Positions 43,816-53,688 of a stretch of 64,000 bases of DNA are shown piece after piece. Source of the stretch: Bosea vestrisii (GTDB taxonomy: Bacteria > Pseudomonadota > Alphaproteobacteria > Rhizobiales > Beijerinckiaceae); contig NZ_CP126307.1 of NCBI RefSeq assembly GCF_030144325.1, forward strand, positions 3,331,001 to 3,395,000, read 5' to 3'. The notes beneath the pieces are model-generated. The model did not search any database and was not told the origin of the DNA. It worked only from the letters and a program-made list of their open reading frames with translations. The stretch's first letter is position 1. The number at the start of each line of letters is the position of its first letter. Made by a program: the position numbers and the translations under genes.

Positions 43816-46122
43816 TCACCCGCCGATGTTGAATGCCGCCAGCGCCGCCATGTTGACGATGTCGGAATCCTTGGCGCCGAGCGGCACGATCTGCACCGGC
43901 TTGTCGAGGCCGACCAGCAGCGGCCCGATCACGGTGGCGCCGCCGAGCTCCTGCAGCATCTTGGTCGAGATCGAGGCCGAGTGGAACGCCGGCATGATCA
44001 GGACGTTCGCCGGCCCGGTCAGCCGGCAGAACGGATACTGCGCCATCAGATCGCGATTGAGCGCGACGTCGGCGGCCATCTCGCCATCGTATTCGAAGTC
44101 GACGCGCTGGCCGTCGAGGATCGTCACGGCGTCGCGCACCTTCTCCGAACGCTCCCCCGCCGGATGGCCGAAGGTCGAGAAGGCGAGCATCGCGACCTTC
44201 GGCTCGTAGCCCAGGCGACGCGCGACGCCGGCGGCCTCGATCGCGATCTCCGACAGCTCCTGCGCCGTGGGCATCTCGGTGATCGCGGTGTCGGCGACCA
44301 GCACGGTGCGGCCGCGCGTGATCGCGAGCGAGACGCCGATCAGGCGGTGGCCCGGCCGGTCGTCGATGACGCGGCGGACCTCTTCCAGCGCGATCGAGTA
44401 GTTGCGGGTGACGCCGGTGACCATCGCATCGGCATCGCCGAGCGCTACCATGGCCGCGGCGAAATGGTTGCGATCCTGGTTGATCAGGCGCTGGCAGTCG
44501 CGGAACAGGTAGCCGTGCCGCTGCAGCCGCTCGTAGAGATACTGCGCATAGGCCGAATTGCGGTGCGAGAGCCTGGCGTTCTGGATCTCGATGCCCTTGG
44601 CGGCAAGGTCGACGCCGAGGTGCTCTGCCGTCTCGTTGATGCGCTCCTCGCGTCCGACCAGGATCGCCTTGCCGAGCTCCTGGTTGACGAAGGATGCAGC
44701 GGCGCGGATGACCTGCTCCTCCTCGCCCTCGGCGAAGACGACGCGCTTGGGGTAGCGCCGGACGCGCTCGAAGATGCGGTTGAGCGCGCCGGTGACCGGG
44801 TCGCGCCTTGCCGAGAGCTGCGCCTTGTAGGCGCCGGTGTCGACGATCGGCTTGCCGGCGACGCCCGTATCCATCGCCGCCTTGGCGACCGCCATCGGCA
44901 CGACATGGATCAGCCGCGGATCGAAAGGCACCGGGATGATGTAGTCCTTGCCATAGCGCGGGCGCGCGCCCTGATAGGCGGCGGCGACCTCGTCGGGGAC
45001 GTCCTCGCGCGCCAGCGAGGCCAGTGCCTCGGCCGCGGCGATCTTCATCTCCATGTTGATCGTGGTGGCTCGGACATCGAGTGCGCCACGGAAGATGAAG
45101 GGGAAGCCGAGCACGTTGTTGACCTGGTTCGGATAGTCCGAACGCCCGGTCGCCATGATCGCGTCGTCACGGATGGCGTGCACCTCTTCCGGCGTGATCT
45201 CGGGATCGGGATTGGCCATGGCGAAGATGATCGGGTTCGCCGCCATCGAGGCGACCATCTCAGGCGTCACCGCGCCCTTCTGCGACAGGCCGAAGAAGGC
45301 GTCGGCCCCTTCCAGCGCCTGCGCCAGCGTGCGCCGGTCGGTGACCGCCGCATGGGCTGATTTCCACTGGTTCATGCCCTCGGTGCGGCCCTGGTAGATC
45401 ACGCCCTTGGTGTCGCAGAGGATGACGTTGTCGGGCTTGAAGCCCATCGCCTTGAGCAGTTCGATGCAGGCGATGGCGGCGGCGCCGGCGCCGTTGATGA
45501 CGAGCTTCGTCGACTTGACGTCGCGCTCCGTCAGGTCGAGCGCGTTGATCAGGCCGGCGGCGGCGATGATCGCGGTGCCATGCTGGTCGTCATGGAAGAC
45601 CGGGATGTCCATCAGCTCGCGCAGGCGCTGCTCGATGATGAAGCATTCCGGCGCCTTGATGTCCTCGAGGTTGATGCCGCCGAAGGACGGGCCGAGATAG
45701 CGCACGGCTTCGATGAACTTGTCGGCGTCCTCGGTGTCGACCTCGAGATCGATCGAATCGACATCGGCGAAACGCTTGAACAGGATCGACTTGCCTTCCA
45801 TCACTGGCTTGGAGGCGAGCGCGCCCAGATTGCCGAGGCCGAGGATGGCGGTACCGTTCGTGATCACCGCGACGAGATTGGCGCGGGCGGTGTAGTCATA
45901 GGCGCGGCTGGGGTCCTCGGCGATGGCCAGGACCGGCACCGCGACACCGGGCGAATAGGCCAGCGACAGGTCACGCTGCGTTGCCATCGGCACGGTTGGA
46001 ATGATCTCGAGCTTGCCTGGCCGCCCCTGCGAGTGGAAGAGCAGCGCCTCCTGGTCGGTGAAGGTCGGACGGGTGCGCTTGGGCGGCGGGGAGCGATCGT
46101 TCATGCGCTTGTTCTTTTTCAA
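43816..46122 (-). CDS. maeB: NADP-dependent malic enzyme with phosphotransacetylase-like domain
   Basis: MaeB oxidatively decarboxylates malate to pyruvate with NADP. It is a fusion: the N-terminal malic enzyme (SLAYSPGVAVPVLAIAEDP; LGLGNLGALASKPVMEGKSILFK; VFHDDQHGTAIIAAAG; VINGAGAAAIACIELL) spans about residues 1-440. The C-terminal phosphotransacetylase-like regulatory domain (RYPKRVVFAEGEEEQVIRAA; NVLIMPAFHSASISTKMLQELGGATVIGPLLVGLDKPVQ) follows. The length of 768 is that of MaeB. A TTG at 46122 with GAGGA six bases upstream is the best start; an ATG at 46104 is the alternative. Confidence 0.93.
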   Translation of the reverse strand: MKKNKRMNDRSPPPKRTRPTFTDQEALLFHSQGRPGKLEIIPTVPMATQRDLSLAYSPGVAVPVLAIAEDPSRAYDYTARANLVAVITNGTAILGLGNLGALASKPVMEGKSILFKRFADVDSIDLEVDTEDADKFIEAVRYLGPSFGGINLEDIKAPECFIIEQRLRELMDIPVFHDDQHGTAIIAAAGLINALDLTERDVKSTKLVINGAGAAAIACIELLKAMGFKPDNVILCDTKGVIYQGRTEGMNQWKSAHAAVTDRRTLAQALEGADAFFGLSQKGAVTPEMVASMAANPIIFAMANPDPEITPEEVHAIRDDAIMATGRSDYPNQVNNVLGFPFIFRGALDVRATTINMEMKIAAAEALASLAREDVPDEVAAAYQGARPRYGKDYIIPVPFDPRLIHVVPMAVAKAAMDTGVAGKPIVDTGAYKAQLSARRDPVTGALNRIFERVRRYPKRVVFAEGEEEQVIRAAASFVNQELGKAILVGREERINETAEHLGVDLAAKGIEIQNARLSHRNSAYAQYLYERLQRHGYLFRDCQRLINQDRNHFAAAMVALGDADAMVTGVTRNYSIALEEVRRVIDDRPGHRLIGVSLAITRGRTVLVADTAITEMPTAQELSEIAIEAAGVARRLGYEPKVAMLAFSTFGHPAGERSEKVRDAVTILDGQRVDFEYDGEMAADVALNRDLMAQYPFCRLTGPANVLIMPAFHSASISTKMLQELGGATVIGPLLVGLDKPVQIVPLGAKDSDIVNMAALAAFNIGG

Positions 46123-46235
46123 AGGCGTTTCCTCAGGGGAGCCGACCATAGGGTAGCGCCGCTTTCCTCGACAAGGCGCGATTGCGCGACAGCACCTTTC
46201 CTGTGGCGGCAGGGATCGGGATGGCGCCGGAAGGG

Positions 46236-48068
46236 TCAGAGGCCGGCGCGGACGCGAGTCACGAAGTCGCCGACATAGCGATCGAGCTCGACCGCCTGCT
46301 CGCTGACGAGGCGTGCCGCCTCGACTACGCGTGTGGCCGCCTCGCCGGTGGCGCGGGCTTCTTCCCCCGCCGCAGCGACATGGTCGGTGACGGTTGCAGC
46401 CGAGCCCGCCACGGCCTGGGCATCGAGGGCGATGCCGGAGGCGATCCCACCCTGGCCGGCGACGACCTGGGCAATTGCGCCCGAGGTGGTCTCGATCGTG
46501 CCCATCGTGCCTTCGATCTGCCCGACGGCATCGGCTGCGGTGGCCGCGGCGCCGCGGATCTCCTGCAGGGTGGCTGCAATGTTCTGCGTCGCCTGCTGGG
46601 TCTGCTCGGCGAGATTCTTGACCTCGCCAGCGACCACCGAGAAGCCGCGCCCGGCCACGCCGGCGCGTGCGGCCTCGATCGTCGCGTTGAGCGCAAGCAG
46701 ATTGGTGCGCACCGCGATGTCTTCGATGAAGGCGAGCACCGCACCGACCTTGTCGGCGGCGACTGCGAGCCCATGAACGTCGCGGCGCGTCGTGCGGACA
46801 TGGCCGGCCGCCTGCCGGGCGGTCTCGGCGGCAAAGTCCGTCTGGCGGGTGAGCTCGCGGATCGAGGCGTCGATCCGCTCGGCGGCCTGGGCGACGCTGC
46901 CGACCCGTTGCGAGGCGAGCTCGGCCTGCTCGGTCGCTTCCCCGGCCCGGGCCGTGGTCCGGTCGGCGTTCGCCGCCATGCCTTGCGCCGCCTCGTGCAT
47001 GCCGCGCGCCGAATCGCCGACCCGGCGCAATGCCTTGCCCACTGTCACTTCGAGATTTACGGCCAGCTCCTCGAGCGCCGCGCGGCGCAAGCTTTCAATC
47101 TCATCCCGGCGGGTCTCCAATGTCTTCTCGGGCGTGACGTCAAGCAGGATGCCATCCCAGATCGCCGTTCCATCGGGCAGGCGACGCATCGTCGCCTCGC
47201 TGCGTAGCCAGACGATGCCGCCATCGGGCGCGGCATAGCGCGCCTCGAAGCGCCAGACATCGTCCAGGGCTGTCAGAGCGGCCCGCGCTGCCTCGAAACG
47301 CTGCCGATCCTCCGGCAGCATCTTGCCGAGCCAGGCCTCTGGATCGCGCTCGACCTCCTCCCTGGTTACCCCCAGGAGCTTGTCGATGGCGAAGGATGCG
47401 AACTGATAGCGCAATGTGCCATCCGGACTGACGATACGCTGGTAAAGAGTTCCTGGAGCGCGCTGAATGAGCGTACGCAGGCGATAGCCGGTTTCGCGCC
47501 GGTCGCGGTCGTTGCTGAGGACGAGCCCGACCAGGATGGTGCCGATCGTGCTGACCACGATCATGATCGGCACGGCCTCGCGCAGGAAGCGTTCCGCCGC
47601 AGGCCAGTTCGGCATGAAGACGTTCGAAGCGATGAGACAGCCGGCGCTGATCAGGCTGAGAAGCACGAGGTCGCGCAGCGTCAGCGAGCGCTTCTGCCGG
47701 CCGAGCCAGGCGGCATAGATCACGCCGGCAACGGCGTGCAGGACGATTCCGGCGATCCCGGTCGGCATCCCGACGCCACCCAGATTGTAGCGCGCAGCGG
47801 CCAGGGGGACAGCAGTCAGCAATGCGGCGAGCGGCCCGCCGATCGGGCCGGCCAGGATCGCGAAGGTGTTGCGCGAATCGACGACCAGCCCCGGCTGGAT
47901 CACGAAGGGATTTGCCATGCTGCAAAGGGCGCCAGCCGCGAAAAGGGCGCCGACGACGAGCTGGCGCAGCAGCGAGCGCCGGTCGATCCAGGTGGCGGCC
48001 GCCGTCAGGATCAAGGCAGCCAGCAGCAGGAAGGACAGGCTCTCGATCAGGTTGATGAACAGCGACAT
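46236..48068 (-). CDS. methyl-accepting chemotaxis protein with 5TM and PAS domains
   Basis: This receptor has an unusual input end. The first 200 residues form about six hydrophobic segments resembling the 5TMR-LYT type sensor (MANPFVIQPGLVVDSRNTFAILAGPIGGPLAALLTAVPLAAAR), with no periplasmic domain. A PAS region follows (about 210-320), then a signalling domain with hairpin tip VLAFIEDIAVRTNLLALNATIEAARAGVAGRGFSVVAGEVKNLAEQT. I chose the ATG at 48068 (610 aa; AAGGG six bases upstream); an ATG at 48125 is possible. It probably senses an intramembrane or cytoplasmic signal. Confidence 0.9.
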   Translation of the reverse strand: MSLFINLIESLSFLLLAALILTAAATWIDRRSLLRQLVVGALFAAGALCSMANPFVIQPGLVVDSRNTFAILAGPIGGPLAALLTAVPLAAARYNLGGVGMPTGIAGIVLHAVAGVIYAAWLGRQKRSLTLRDLVLLSLISAGCLIASNVFMPNWPAAERFLREAVPIMIVVSTIGTILVGLVLSNDRDRRETGYRLRTLIQRAPGTLYQRIVSPDGTLRYQFASFAIDKLLGVTREEVERDPEAWLGKMLPEDRQRFEAARAALTALDDVWRFEARYAAPDGGIVWLRSEATMRRLPDGTAIWDGILLDVTPEKTLETRRDEIESLRRAALEELAVNLEVTVGKALRRVGDSARGMHEAAQGMAANADRTTARAGEATEQAELASQRVGSVAQAAERIDASIRELTRQTDFAAETARQAAGHVRTTRRDVHGLAVAADKVGAVLAFIEDIAVRTNLLALNATIEAARAGVAGRGFSVVAGEVKNLAEQTQQATQNIAATLQEIRGAAATAADAVGQIEGTMGTIETTSGAIAQVVAGQGGIASGIALDAQAVAGSAATVTDHVAAAGEEARATGEAATRVVEAARLVSEQAVELDRYVGDFVTRVRAGL

Positions 48069-48171
48069 GGCGGGCCCTTGGCCGGGAACGGCGCGATGAG
48101 GCTGCTTTAATTTGTTGAAAGCCATCCTAACGGATGGCCTTGCCGGCGCGATTTGCTAGCGTGCGCCCCCC

Positions 48172-50898
48172 ATGCGCCACACCACGCCAACAGACGTTGC
48201 GGAAGCGAAGCCCGCCGGATCGGTCGATGCCGGCCGTGTCACGCCGATGATGGCGCAGTACGTCGAGATCAAGGCCAATAATTCGGACTGCCTGCTGTTT
48301 TACCGGATGGGCGATTTCTACGAATTGTTCTTCCAGGACGCCGAGATCGCCTCCCGCACGCTCGGCATCGTGCTGACCAAGCGCGGCAAGCATCTCGGCG
48401 AGGACATCGCCATGTGCGGCGTCCCGGTCGAGCGCGCCGACGATTATCTGCAGAAGCTGATCGCCGCCGGCCACCGCGTCGCCGTCTGCGAGCAGACCGA
48501 GGACCCGGCGGAAGCGAAGAAGCGCGGCGCCAAGTCGGTGGTGAAGCGCGATGTCGTGCGCCTCGTCACCCCCGGTACCATCACCGAGGAACGCCTGCTC
48601 GACCCCGGCCGGGCGAGCCTGCTCGTCGCCGTGGCCAGGCGCCGGCTCTCGGACGAGGTCTATGCCTATGGCATCGCCGCGCTCGACATCTCGACCGGCC
48701 GCTTCGCCGTGCTCGAAACCGACCAGCGCGGCCTTGCCGTCGAGCTCGCCCGCCTGGAGCCACGCGAGATCGTCTGTCCCGACGCGATCCATGACGATCC
48801 CGAGCTGAAGGAATTCTGGCGCGATATCGCGGCGCCCGTGACGCCGCTGGCGCGCGAAGGGCTCGACCCGGCCTCGGGCGAGCGCCGGCTGAAGGAGTTC
48901 TTCGGCGTCGCCACGCTCGACGCTTTCGGTGCCTTCAGCCGCGCCGAGATTGCCGCCGCCGCTGCCGCGCTCGCCTATGTCGAGCGCACCCAGCTCGGCG
49001 CCCGCCCGCCTCTCTCGCCGCCGGTCCGCGAGGGCCAGAGCGCGACCATGCTGATCGACGCGGCGACACGCGCCAATCTCGAACTGACCCGAACCCTCGC
49101 CGGTGAACGCTCGGGCAGCCTGCTCGCCACCATCGACCGCACCGAGACGCCGGGCGGCAGCCGCCTGCTTGCCGAGCGCCTCGCTGGGCCGCTCACCGAT
49201 CCGATTGCGATCGGCAGGCGGCACGATGCCGTCACGCTCCTGGTCGAGACGTCGTCGCTGCGCGAGGCGCTGCGGCGCGATCTCTCCCGCGTGCCTGACA
49301 TAGCCCGTGCCCTGGCGCGGCTCTCACTCGACCGCGGCGGCCCGCGCGACCTTGCCGCGCTCGGCGCTGGGCTGGAGGCGGGACGCGGCGTTGCCGCGGC
49401 GCTGCTGCGCCAGGGTGATCTGCCCGACGAACTGCGCGAGGCGGCCCTCGCGCTCGGCCGCACCGACCCCGATCTGGCGATCCGCCTCTCCGCCACGCTC
49501 GCCGACGAATTACCGCTTTTGAAGCGCGACGGCCGCTTCGTACGCGAGGGCTTCGACGCGGCGCTCGACGAACTCAGGCTGCTCCAGGTCGATTCGCGCA
49601 AGGTGATCGCGCAACTGCAGGCTCGCTATGCCAGCGAGACCGAATGCCGGACGCTGCGGATCAAGCACAACTCCATGCTCGGCTATTTCGTCGAGGTGCC
49701 GCAGGCGGTCGGCGAGACCTTCCTGAGAGAGCCGTGGCGCGCGGTCTTCGTCCATCGCCAGACCATGTCGGATGCGATGCGCTTCTCCTCGGTCGAGCTC
49801 GGCGAGCTCGAGGCCAAGATTGCCTCGGCTGCCGACCGGGCGCTGAAGCTGGAACTCTCGATCTTCGCCGCATTGACCGAGGCCGTGTTGGCGCAAGCCG
49901 AGCCGATCAAGGCGGCGGCGCAGGCACTGGCGGTGATCGATGTCGCTGCGGCGCTGGCCGAGCTCGCCGTCGATGGCGGCTGGACGCGCCCCATCATCGA
50001 TGACGGTGCCGCCTTCACGATCAAGGCCGGCCGCCATCCGGTGGTCGAGGCGGCGCTGAAGCGGCAGGGCCAGCCCTTCGTCGCCAATGACAGCGAGCTG
50101 TCCGCCGCCGTACAAGGCCGCGACGGCCGCATCTGCCTGATCACCGGCCCCAACATGGCCGGTAAATCAACCTTCCTGCGCCAGAACGCGCTGATCGCGG
50201 TGCTTGCCCAGATGGGTTCCTTCGTGCCGGCGCAGAGTGCCCATATCGGCATTGTCGACCGGCTGTTCTCGCGCGTCGGCGCCGCCGACGATCTGGCGCG
50301 GGGCCGCTCGACCTTCATGGTCGAGATGGTCGAGACCGCCGCGATCCTCAACCAGGCCGGACCGCGCGCGCTGGTGATCCTCGACGAGATCGGTCGGGGC
50401 ACGGCGACCTTCGACGGGCTCTCGATCGCTTGGGCCGCGATCGAGCATCTGCACGAGGCCAATCGCTGCCGCGCCCTGTTCGCGACGCATTATCACGAGC
50501 TGACGGCGCTGGCGGAGCGGCTCGACCGCGTTGTCAACGCCACCGTGCGCGTCACCGAATGGAATGGCGAGGTTATTTTCCTGCACGAGGTCGTGCCGGG
50601 CGCGGCCGATCGCTCCTACGGTATCCAGGTCGCCAAGCTCGCCGGCCTGCCGCCGGCGGTGGTCGAGCGCGCCCGCGCTATCCTCTCCGAGCTGGAGAAG
50701 AGCGAGCGCGAGAAGCCGGTCGCGGCGCTGGTCGACGACCTCCCGCTCTTCGCCGTGCAGATGCGCAAGCCTGCGCCGGCCGCGGCGCCGGTCGCCGGTC
50801 CCGATGAATTGCGCGAGGCGCTCGCCACGTTTGATCCTGACGAGATGACGCCGCGCGAGGCGCTGGAGGCGCTCTACAAGCTCAAAAGGTTGAACTGA
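48172..50898 (+). CDS. mutS: DNA mismatch repair protein MutS
   Basis: MutS recognises mismatches and small loops and starts repair with MutL. The 908-residue protein shows the mismatch-binding Phe-x-Glu region (LLFYRMGDFYELFFQDAE), connector and lever domains, and the ATPase site: Walker A LITGPNMAGKSTFLRQNALIAVLAQMGSFVPA, signature STFMVEMVETAAIL, Walker B ALVILDEIGRGTATFDGLSIAWA and ATHYHELTAL. A C-terminal dimerisation tail is present. It is monocistronic, convergent with the flavoprotein gene and overlapping it by 17 bp. Confidence 0.97.
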   Translation: MRHTTPTDVAEAKPAGSVDAGRVTPMMAQYVEIKANNSDCLLFYRMGDFYELFFQDAEIASRTLGIVLTKRGKHLGEDIAMCGVPVERADDYLQKLIAAGHRVAVCEQTEDPAEAKKRGAKSVVKRDVVRLVTPGTITEERLLDPGRASLLVAVARRRLSDEVYAYGIAALDISTGRFAVLETDQRGLAVELARLEPREIVCPDAIHDDPELKEFWRDIAAPVTPLAREGLDPASGERRLKEFFGVATLDAFGAFSRAEIAAAAAALAYVERTQLGARPPLSPPVREGQSATMLIDAATRANLELTRTLAGERSGSLLATIDRTETPGGSRLLAERLAGPLTDPIAIGRRHDAVTLLVETSSLREALRRDLSRVPDIARALARLSLDRGGPRDLAALGAGLEAGRGVAAALLRQGDLPDELREAALALGRTDPDLAIRLSATLADELPLLKRDGRFVREGFDAALDELRLLQVDSRKVIAQLQARYASETECRTLRIKHNSMLGYFVEVPQAVGETFLREPWRAVFVHRQTMSDAMRFSSVELGELEAKIASAADRALKLELSIFAALTEAVLAQAEPIKAAAQALAVIDVAAALAELAVDGGWTRPIIDDGAAFTIKAGRHPVVEAALKRQGQPFVANDSELSAAVQGRDGRICLITGPNMAGKSTFLRQNALIAVLAQMGSFVPAQSAHIGIVDRLFSRVGAADDLARGRSTFMVEMVETAAILNQAGPRALVILDEIGRGTATFDGLSIAWAAIEHLHEANRCRALFATHYHELTALAERLDRVVNATVRVTEWNGEVIFLHEVVPGAADRSYGIQVAKLAGLPPAVVERARAILSELEKSEREKPVAALVDDLPLFAVQMRKPAPAAAPVAGPDELREALATFDPDEMTPREALEALYKLKRLN

Positions 50899-52102
50899 GG
50901 CGGCGCCCTATCCCCTCCGCCGCCGCCACACCGGTCGCAAAGCAGGCCTGCAGCAGATAGCCGCCGGTTGGCGCCTCCCAGTCGAGCATCTCGCCGGCGA
51001 TGAAGGTGCCGGGCAGGCGCTTCAACATGAAGTCGTCATCGACTTCCTCGGTTCGGATTCCGCCCGCTGTCGAGATCGCGCGGGTGATCGAGGCCATGCC
51101 GGTCAATCGCACGGGAGCAGCCTTGATCCGTTGGGCGAGCACATTGGGCTCGGCCGGCAACGGCCCGTCAGTTCCCTCGCGCAGCACGGCTGTCGCCACC
51201 GGCGAAAGCCCGGCCGCCTTGCGCAGATGATTGCTGACCGTCTCACCTTGGCGGCGCTTGGCCAGCCGGCTCGCGAGGTCGGCCTCGCTCAGGTCCGGGC
51301 GAAGATCGATCGTCAGGGTCGCCTCGCCATCGCTGGCAAGCGCCTCGCGCAACGGACCGGACAAGGCGTAGATCGCTCCGCCCTCGATGCCGCCAGCGTC
51401 GATCATCGCCTCGCCGAGGACACGCTGCCCGGCGAAGCTCAGCGCAATCCGCTTCAGCGGCTGCCCCGCGAAGCGCTCGCGCATAAGCGCTGACCAGGCG
51501 ACCGAGAAGCCGGCATTGGCCGGGCGCAGAGGCGCAATCGCGACGCCCTTCTGTTGCAGCAGCTCGACCCAGGACCCATCCCCGCCAAGCCGCGGCCAGC
51601 TCGCTCCACCGAGCGCCAGCAGGGTTGCGCGGGGGTTCACGGTTTCGATCGAGCCATCGCGAAGCGCAAGTCGCAGCGCGCCGCTCTCGTCCCAACCTCT
51701 CCAGAGCCGGCCCGCATGCAGTGCCACGCCGAGCCCGTCGAGCCGGGCCAACCAGGCGCGCAGCAGCGGCGAGGCCTTCATCGCCCGGGGGAAGATGCGG
51801 CCGCTCGAACCGGTGAAGCTTTCGGCGCCGAGCCCATCGGCCCAGTCGCGTAGCGCCTGTGGCGGGAAGGCGCGGATCGCCGGCTCCAGCCAGGCGCGCG
51901 CCGTGCCATAGCGGTCGAGCAGGGCGTCGAGCGGCTCCGAATGCGTCAGGTTGAGTCCGCCGCGGCCGGCGAGCAGGAATTTGCGCGCCGGCGAGGCCAT
52001 CCGTTCGTAGATCGCGACCCTGTGGCCCGCCCCGGCCAACCGCTCGGCCGCGATCAACCCGGCCGGGCCGGCGCCGATGATGGCGATATCGGGCTCGCTC
52101 AA
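50882..52102 (-). CDS. HI0933/YhiN-type FAD-dependent oxidoreductase (TIGR03862-like)
   Basis: The 406-residue flavoprotein has an N-terminal dinucleotide loop (IAIIGAGPAGLIAAERLAGAGHRVAIYERM), then KFLLAGRGGLNLTHSEPL, which is the hallmark of the HI0933/YhiN group. The C-terminal FAD loop includes ISTAGGIRTEEVDDDFMLKRLPGTFIAGEMLDWEAPTGGYLLQACFATGVAAAE. Family members are of unknown physiological function. Its end overlaps mutS, and its start overlaps the guaC stop by 4 bp, so it is likely co-transcribed behind guaC. Confidence 0.88.
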   Translation of the reverse strand: MSEPDIAIIGAGPAGLIAAERLAGAGHRVAIYERMASPARKFLLAGRGGLNLTHSEPLDALLDRYGTARAWLEPAIRAFPPQALRDWADGLGAESFTGSSGRIFPRAMKASPLLRAWLARLDGLGVALHAGRLWRGWDESGALRLALRDGSIETVNPRATLLALGGASWPRLGGDGSWVELLQQKGVAIAPLRPANAGFSVAWSALMRERFAGQPLKRIALSFAGQRVLGEAMIDAGGIEGGAIYALSGPLREALASDGEATLTIDLRPDLSEADLASRLAKRRQGETVSNHLRKAAGLSPVATAVLREGTDGPLPAEPNVLAQRIKAAPVRLTGMASITRAISTAGGIRTEEVDDDFMLKRLPGTFIAGEMLDWEAPTGGYLLQACFATGVAAAEGIGRRLSSTF

Positions 52103-53142
52103 TTGCCGAACACGGTGTTGAGCTGGCTGCCGACCATGATGAAGGTGGTGCGCTTCGGCATCTCCTTGAGCCGGACCGCGCCGATATAGGTCATTGCCGA
52201 GCGCACGCCGCCCATGATCTCCTGCATCGTGCCCTCGACCGGGCCGCGATAGGGCACCTCGACGGTCTTGCCCTCGGAGGCCCGGTATTTGGCGACGCCG
52301 CCGGAATACCGCTTCATCGCCGTGTCGGAGGACATGCCGTAGAAGACCATCGCGACCGGCACCTTCTCGCCGTCATGGGTTTCGTAGCGGATCTCACCCT
52401 CGCATTCGTCATGGCCGGCGAGCATGCCGCCCATCATCACGAAATCGGAGCCGCCGCCATAGGCCTTGGCGACGTCGCCGGGCACGGTCAGCCCGCCATC
52501 GCCGCAGACCAGGCCTTTCAGTCCGTGGGCGGCGTCGGAGCATTCGATGATCGCCGAGAGCTGCGGATAGCCGACACCGGTCATTTTGCGGGTGGTGCAG
52601 ACCGAGCCCGGCCCGATGCCGACCTTGACGATATCGGCGCCGGCCAGGATCAGCGCCTCGGTCATGTCGCCGGTGACGACGTTACCGGCCATGATCGCCG
52701 CGTTCGGGAAGGCGTCGCGGATCGCCTTGACCGTATCGACGAACTTCTCGGTGTAGCCGTTGGCGACGTCGAGGCAGATCTTGTCGATCGGCGCCTTGGC
52801 ATGCACCGCCTTGAGCTTGTCATGGTCGGAATCGGTCGTGCCCAGCGAATAGAAGGCGTTGGCCGAGCCCGGCTCCTTGAAGAAGGCGATCAGCTCGTCG
52901 GCGTCGTAATGCTTGTGCAGCGCCACCATGGCGCCGTGCTTCAGCAAGGCGCGCGCCATCGCCATGGTGCCGACCACGTCCATGTTGGCGGCGATCAGCG
53001 GGAAGCCGGTCCATTCGCGGCCGGTATGCGCGAAACGAAAGCTCCTGTTGACGTCGACCTCGGCGCGGCTGCCGAGCGTCGAGCGCTTCGGTCGGATCAG
53101 CACGTCGCGGAAGTCGAGTTTCGGATCGTTCTCGATGCGCAT
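52099..53142 (-). CDS. guaC: GMP reductase
   Basis: GuaC reductively deaminates GMP to IMP with NADPH and interconverts purine nucleotides. From the ATG at 53142 the protein has 347 residues, the size of type 1 GMP reductase, and it lacks the CBS domains of IMP dehydrogenase. DFRDVLIRPKRSTLGSRAEVDVNR is the family start. The catalytic Cys is in VKVGIGPGSVCTTRKMTGVGYPQLSA, and the phosphate site is in VCGDGGLTVPGDVAKAYGGGSDFVMMGGMLAGHDE. Upstream in-frame starts are less likely. It sits divergently from the ArsR gene. Confidence 0.95.
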   Translation of the reverse strand: MRIENDPKLDFRDVLIRPKRSTLGSRAEVDVNRSFRFAHTGREWTGFPLIAANMDVVGTMAMARALLKHGAMVALHKHYDADELIAFFKEPGSANAFYSLGTTDSDHDKLKAVHAKAPIDKICLDVANGYTEKFVDTVKAIRDAFPNAAIMAGNVVTGDMTEALILAGADIVKVGIGPGSVCTTRKMTGVGYPQLSAIIECSDAAHGLKGLVCGDGGLTVPGDVAKAYGGGSDFVMMGGMLAGHDECEGEIRYETHDGEKVPVAMVFYGMSSDTAMKRYSGGVAKYRASEGKTVEVPYRGPVEGTMQEIMGGVRSAMTYIGAVRLKEMPKRTTFIMVGSQLNTVFGN

Positions 53143-53334
53143 GATGAAAGCTCCGGCGGCTGGCGCAGACGGTGAAAAAGCGCACGCGGCGAAAGGGAGC
53201 GTGCCGGGATTCATAGCCGCTCGGAGCCCTTGGAGGCAATGCGGCGATGTCGACTGGATGCCGCAGGTTAGACACTTTAGTGACCTCTAAAGTTTTTTTC
53301 TGGACAGCTCATTTAAGTCGCGATACTTAAGCGC

Positions 53335-53688
53335 ATGCTTCACCAACCAGAGCAGCTCGACCTGATGTTCCAGGCGCTGGCGGATCCGAACCGCCGGCAG
53401 ATGGTGCAGCGGCTCTGCGAGGGGCCGGCGAGCGTCAGCGAACTTGCCGCGCCGCTGCAGATGACGCTGTCGGCGGTGGTGCAGCATCTCGCGGTTCTGG
53501 AAGGATCAGGGCTGGTGCGTTCGCAGAAGCTCGGACGGGTCCGCACCTGCCAGCTCGACACGCAGGCGCTGCGGGCGGCGGAGCGCTGGATCAGCGAGCG
53601 CCGCTCCCTCTGGGAGCGACGTTTCGACCGGCTCGGCGCCTTCCTCGCCGAGCAGGACCAGGATTTGAAGGGAGGAGACGGACAATGA
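53335..53688 (+). CDS. ArsR family helix-turn-helix regulator
   Basis: The 117-residue protein is a winged-helix ArsR/SmtB-type regulator: LMFQALADPNRRQMVQRLCEGPASVSELAAPLQMTLSAVVQHLAVLEGSGLVRSQKLGRVRTCQLD. It has no CxC metal motif in the recognition helix, so it is probably not a metal sensor. Its stop overlaps the next ATG (53685-53688), coupling it to the AHSA1 gene. ArsR-AHSA1 pairs of this kind are widespread and presumably autoregulated. Confidence 0.88.
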   Translation: MLHQPEQLDLMFQALADPNRRQMVQRLCEGPASVSELAAPLQMTLSAVVQHLAVLEGSGLVRSQKLGRVRTCQLDTQALRAAERWISERRSLWERRFDRLGAFLAEQDQDLKGGDGQ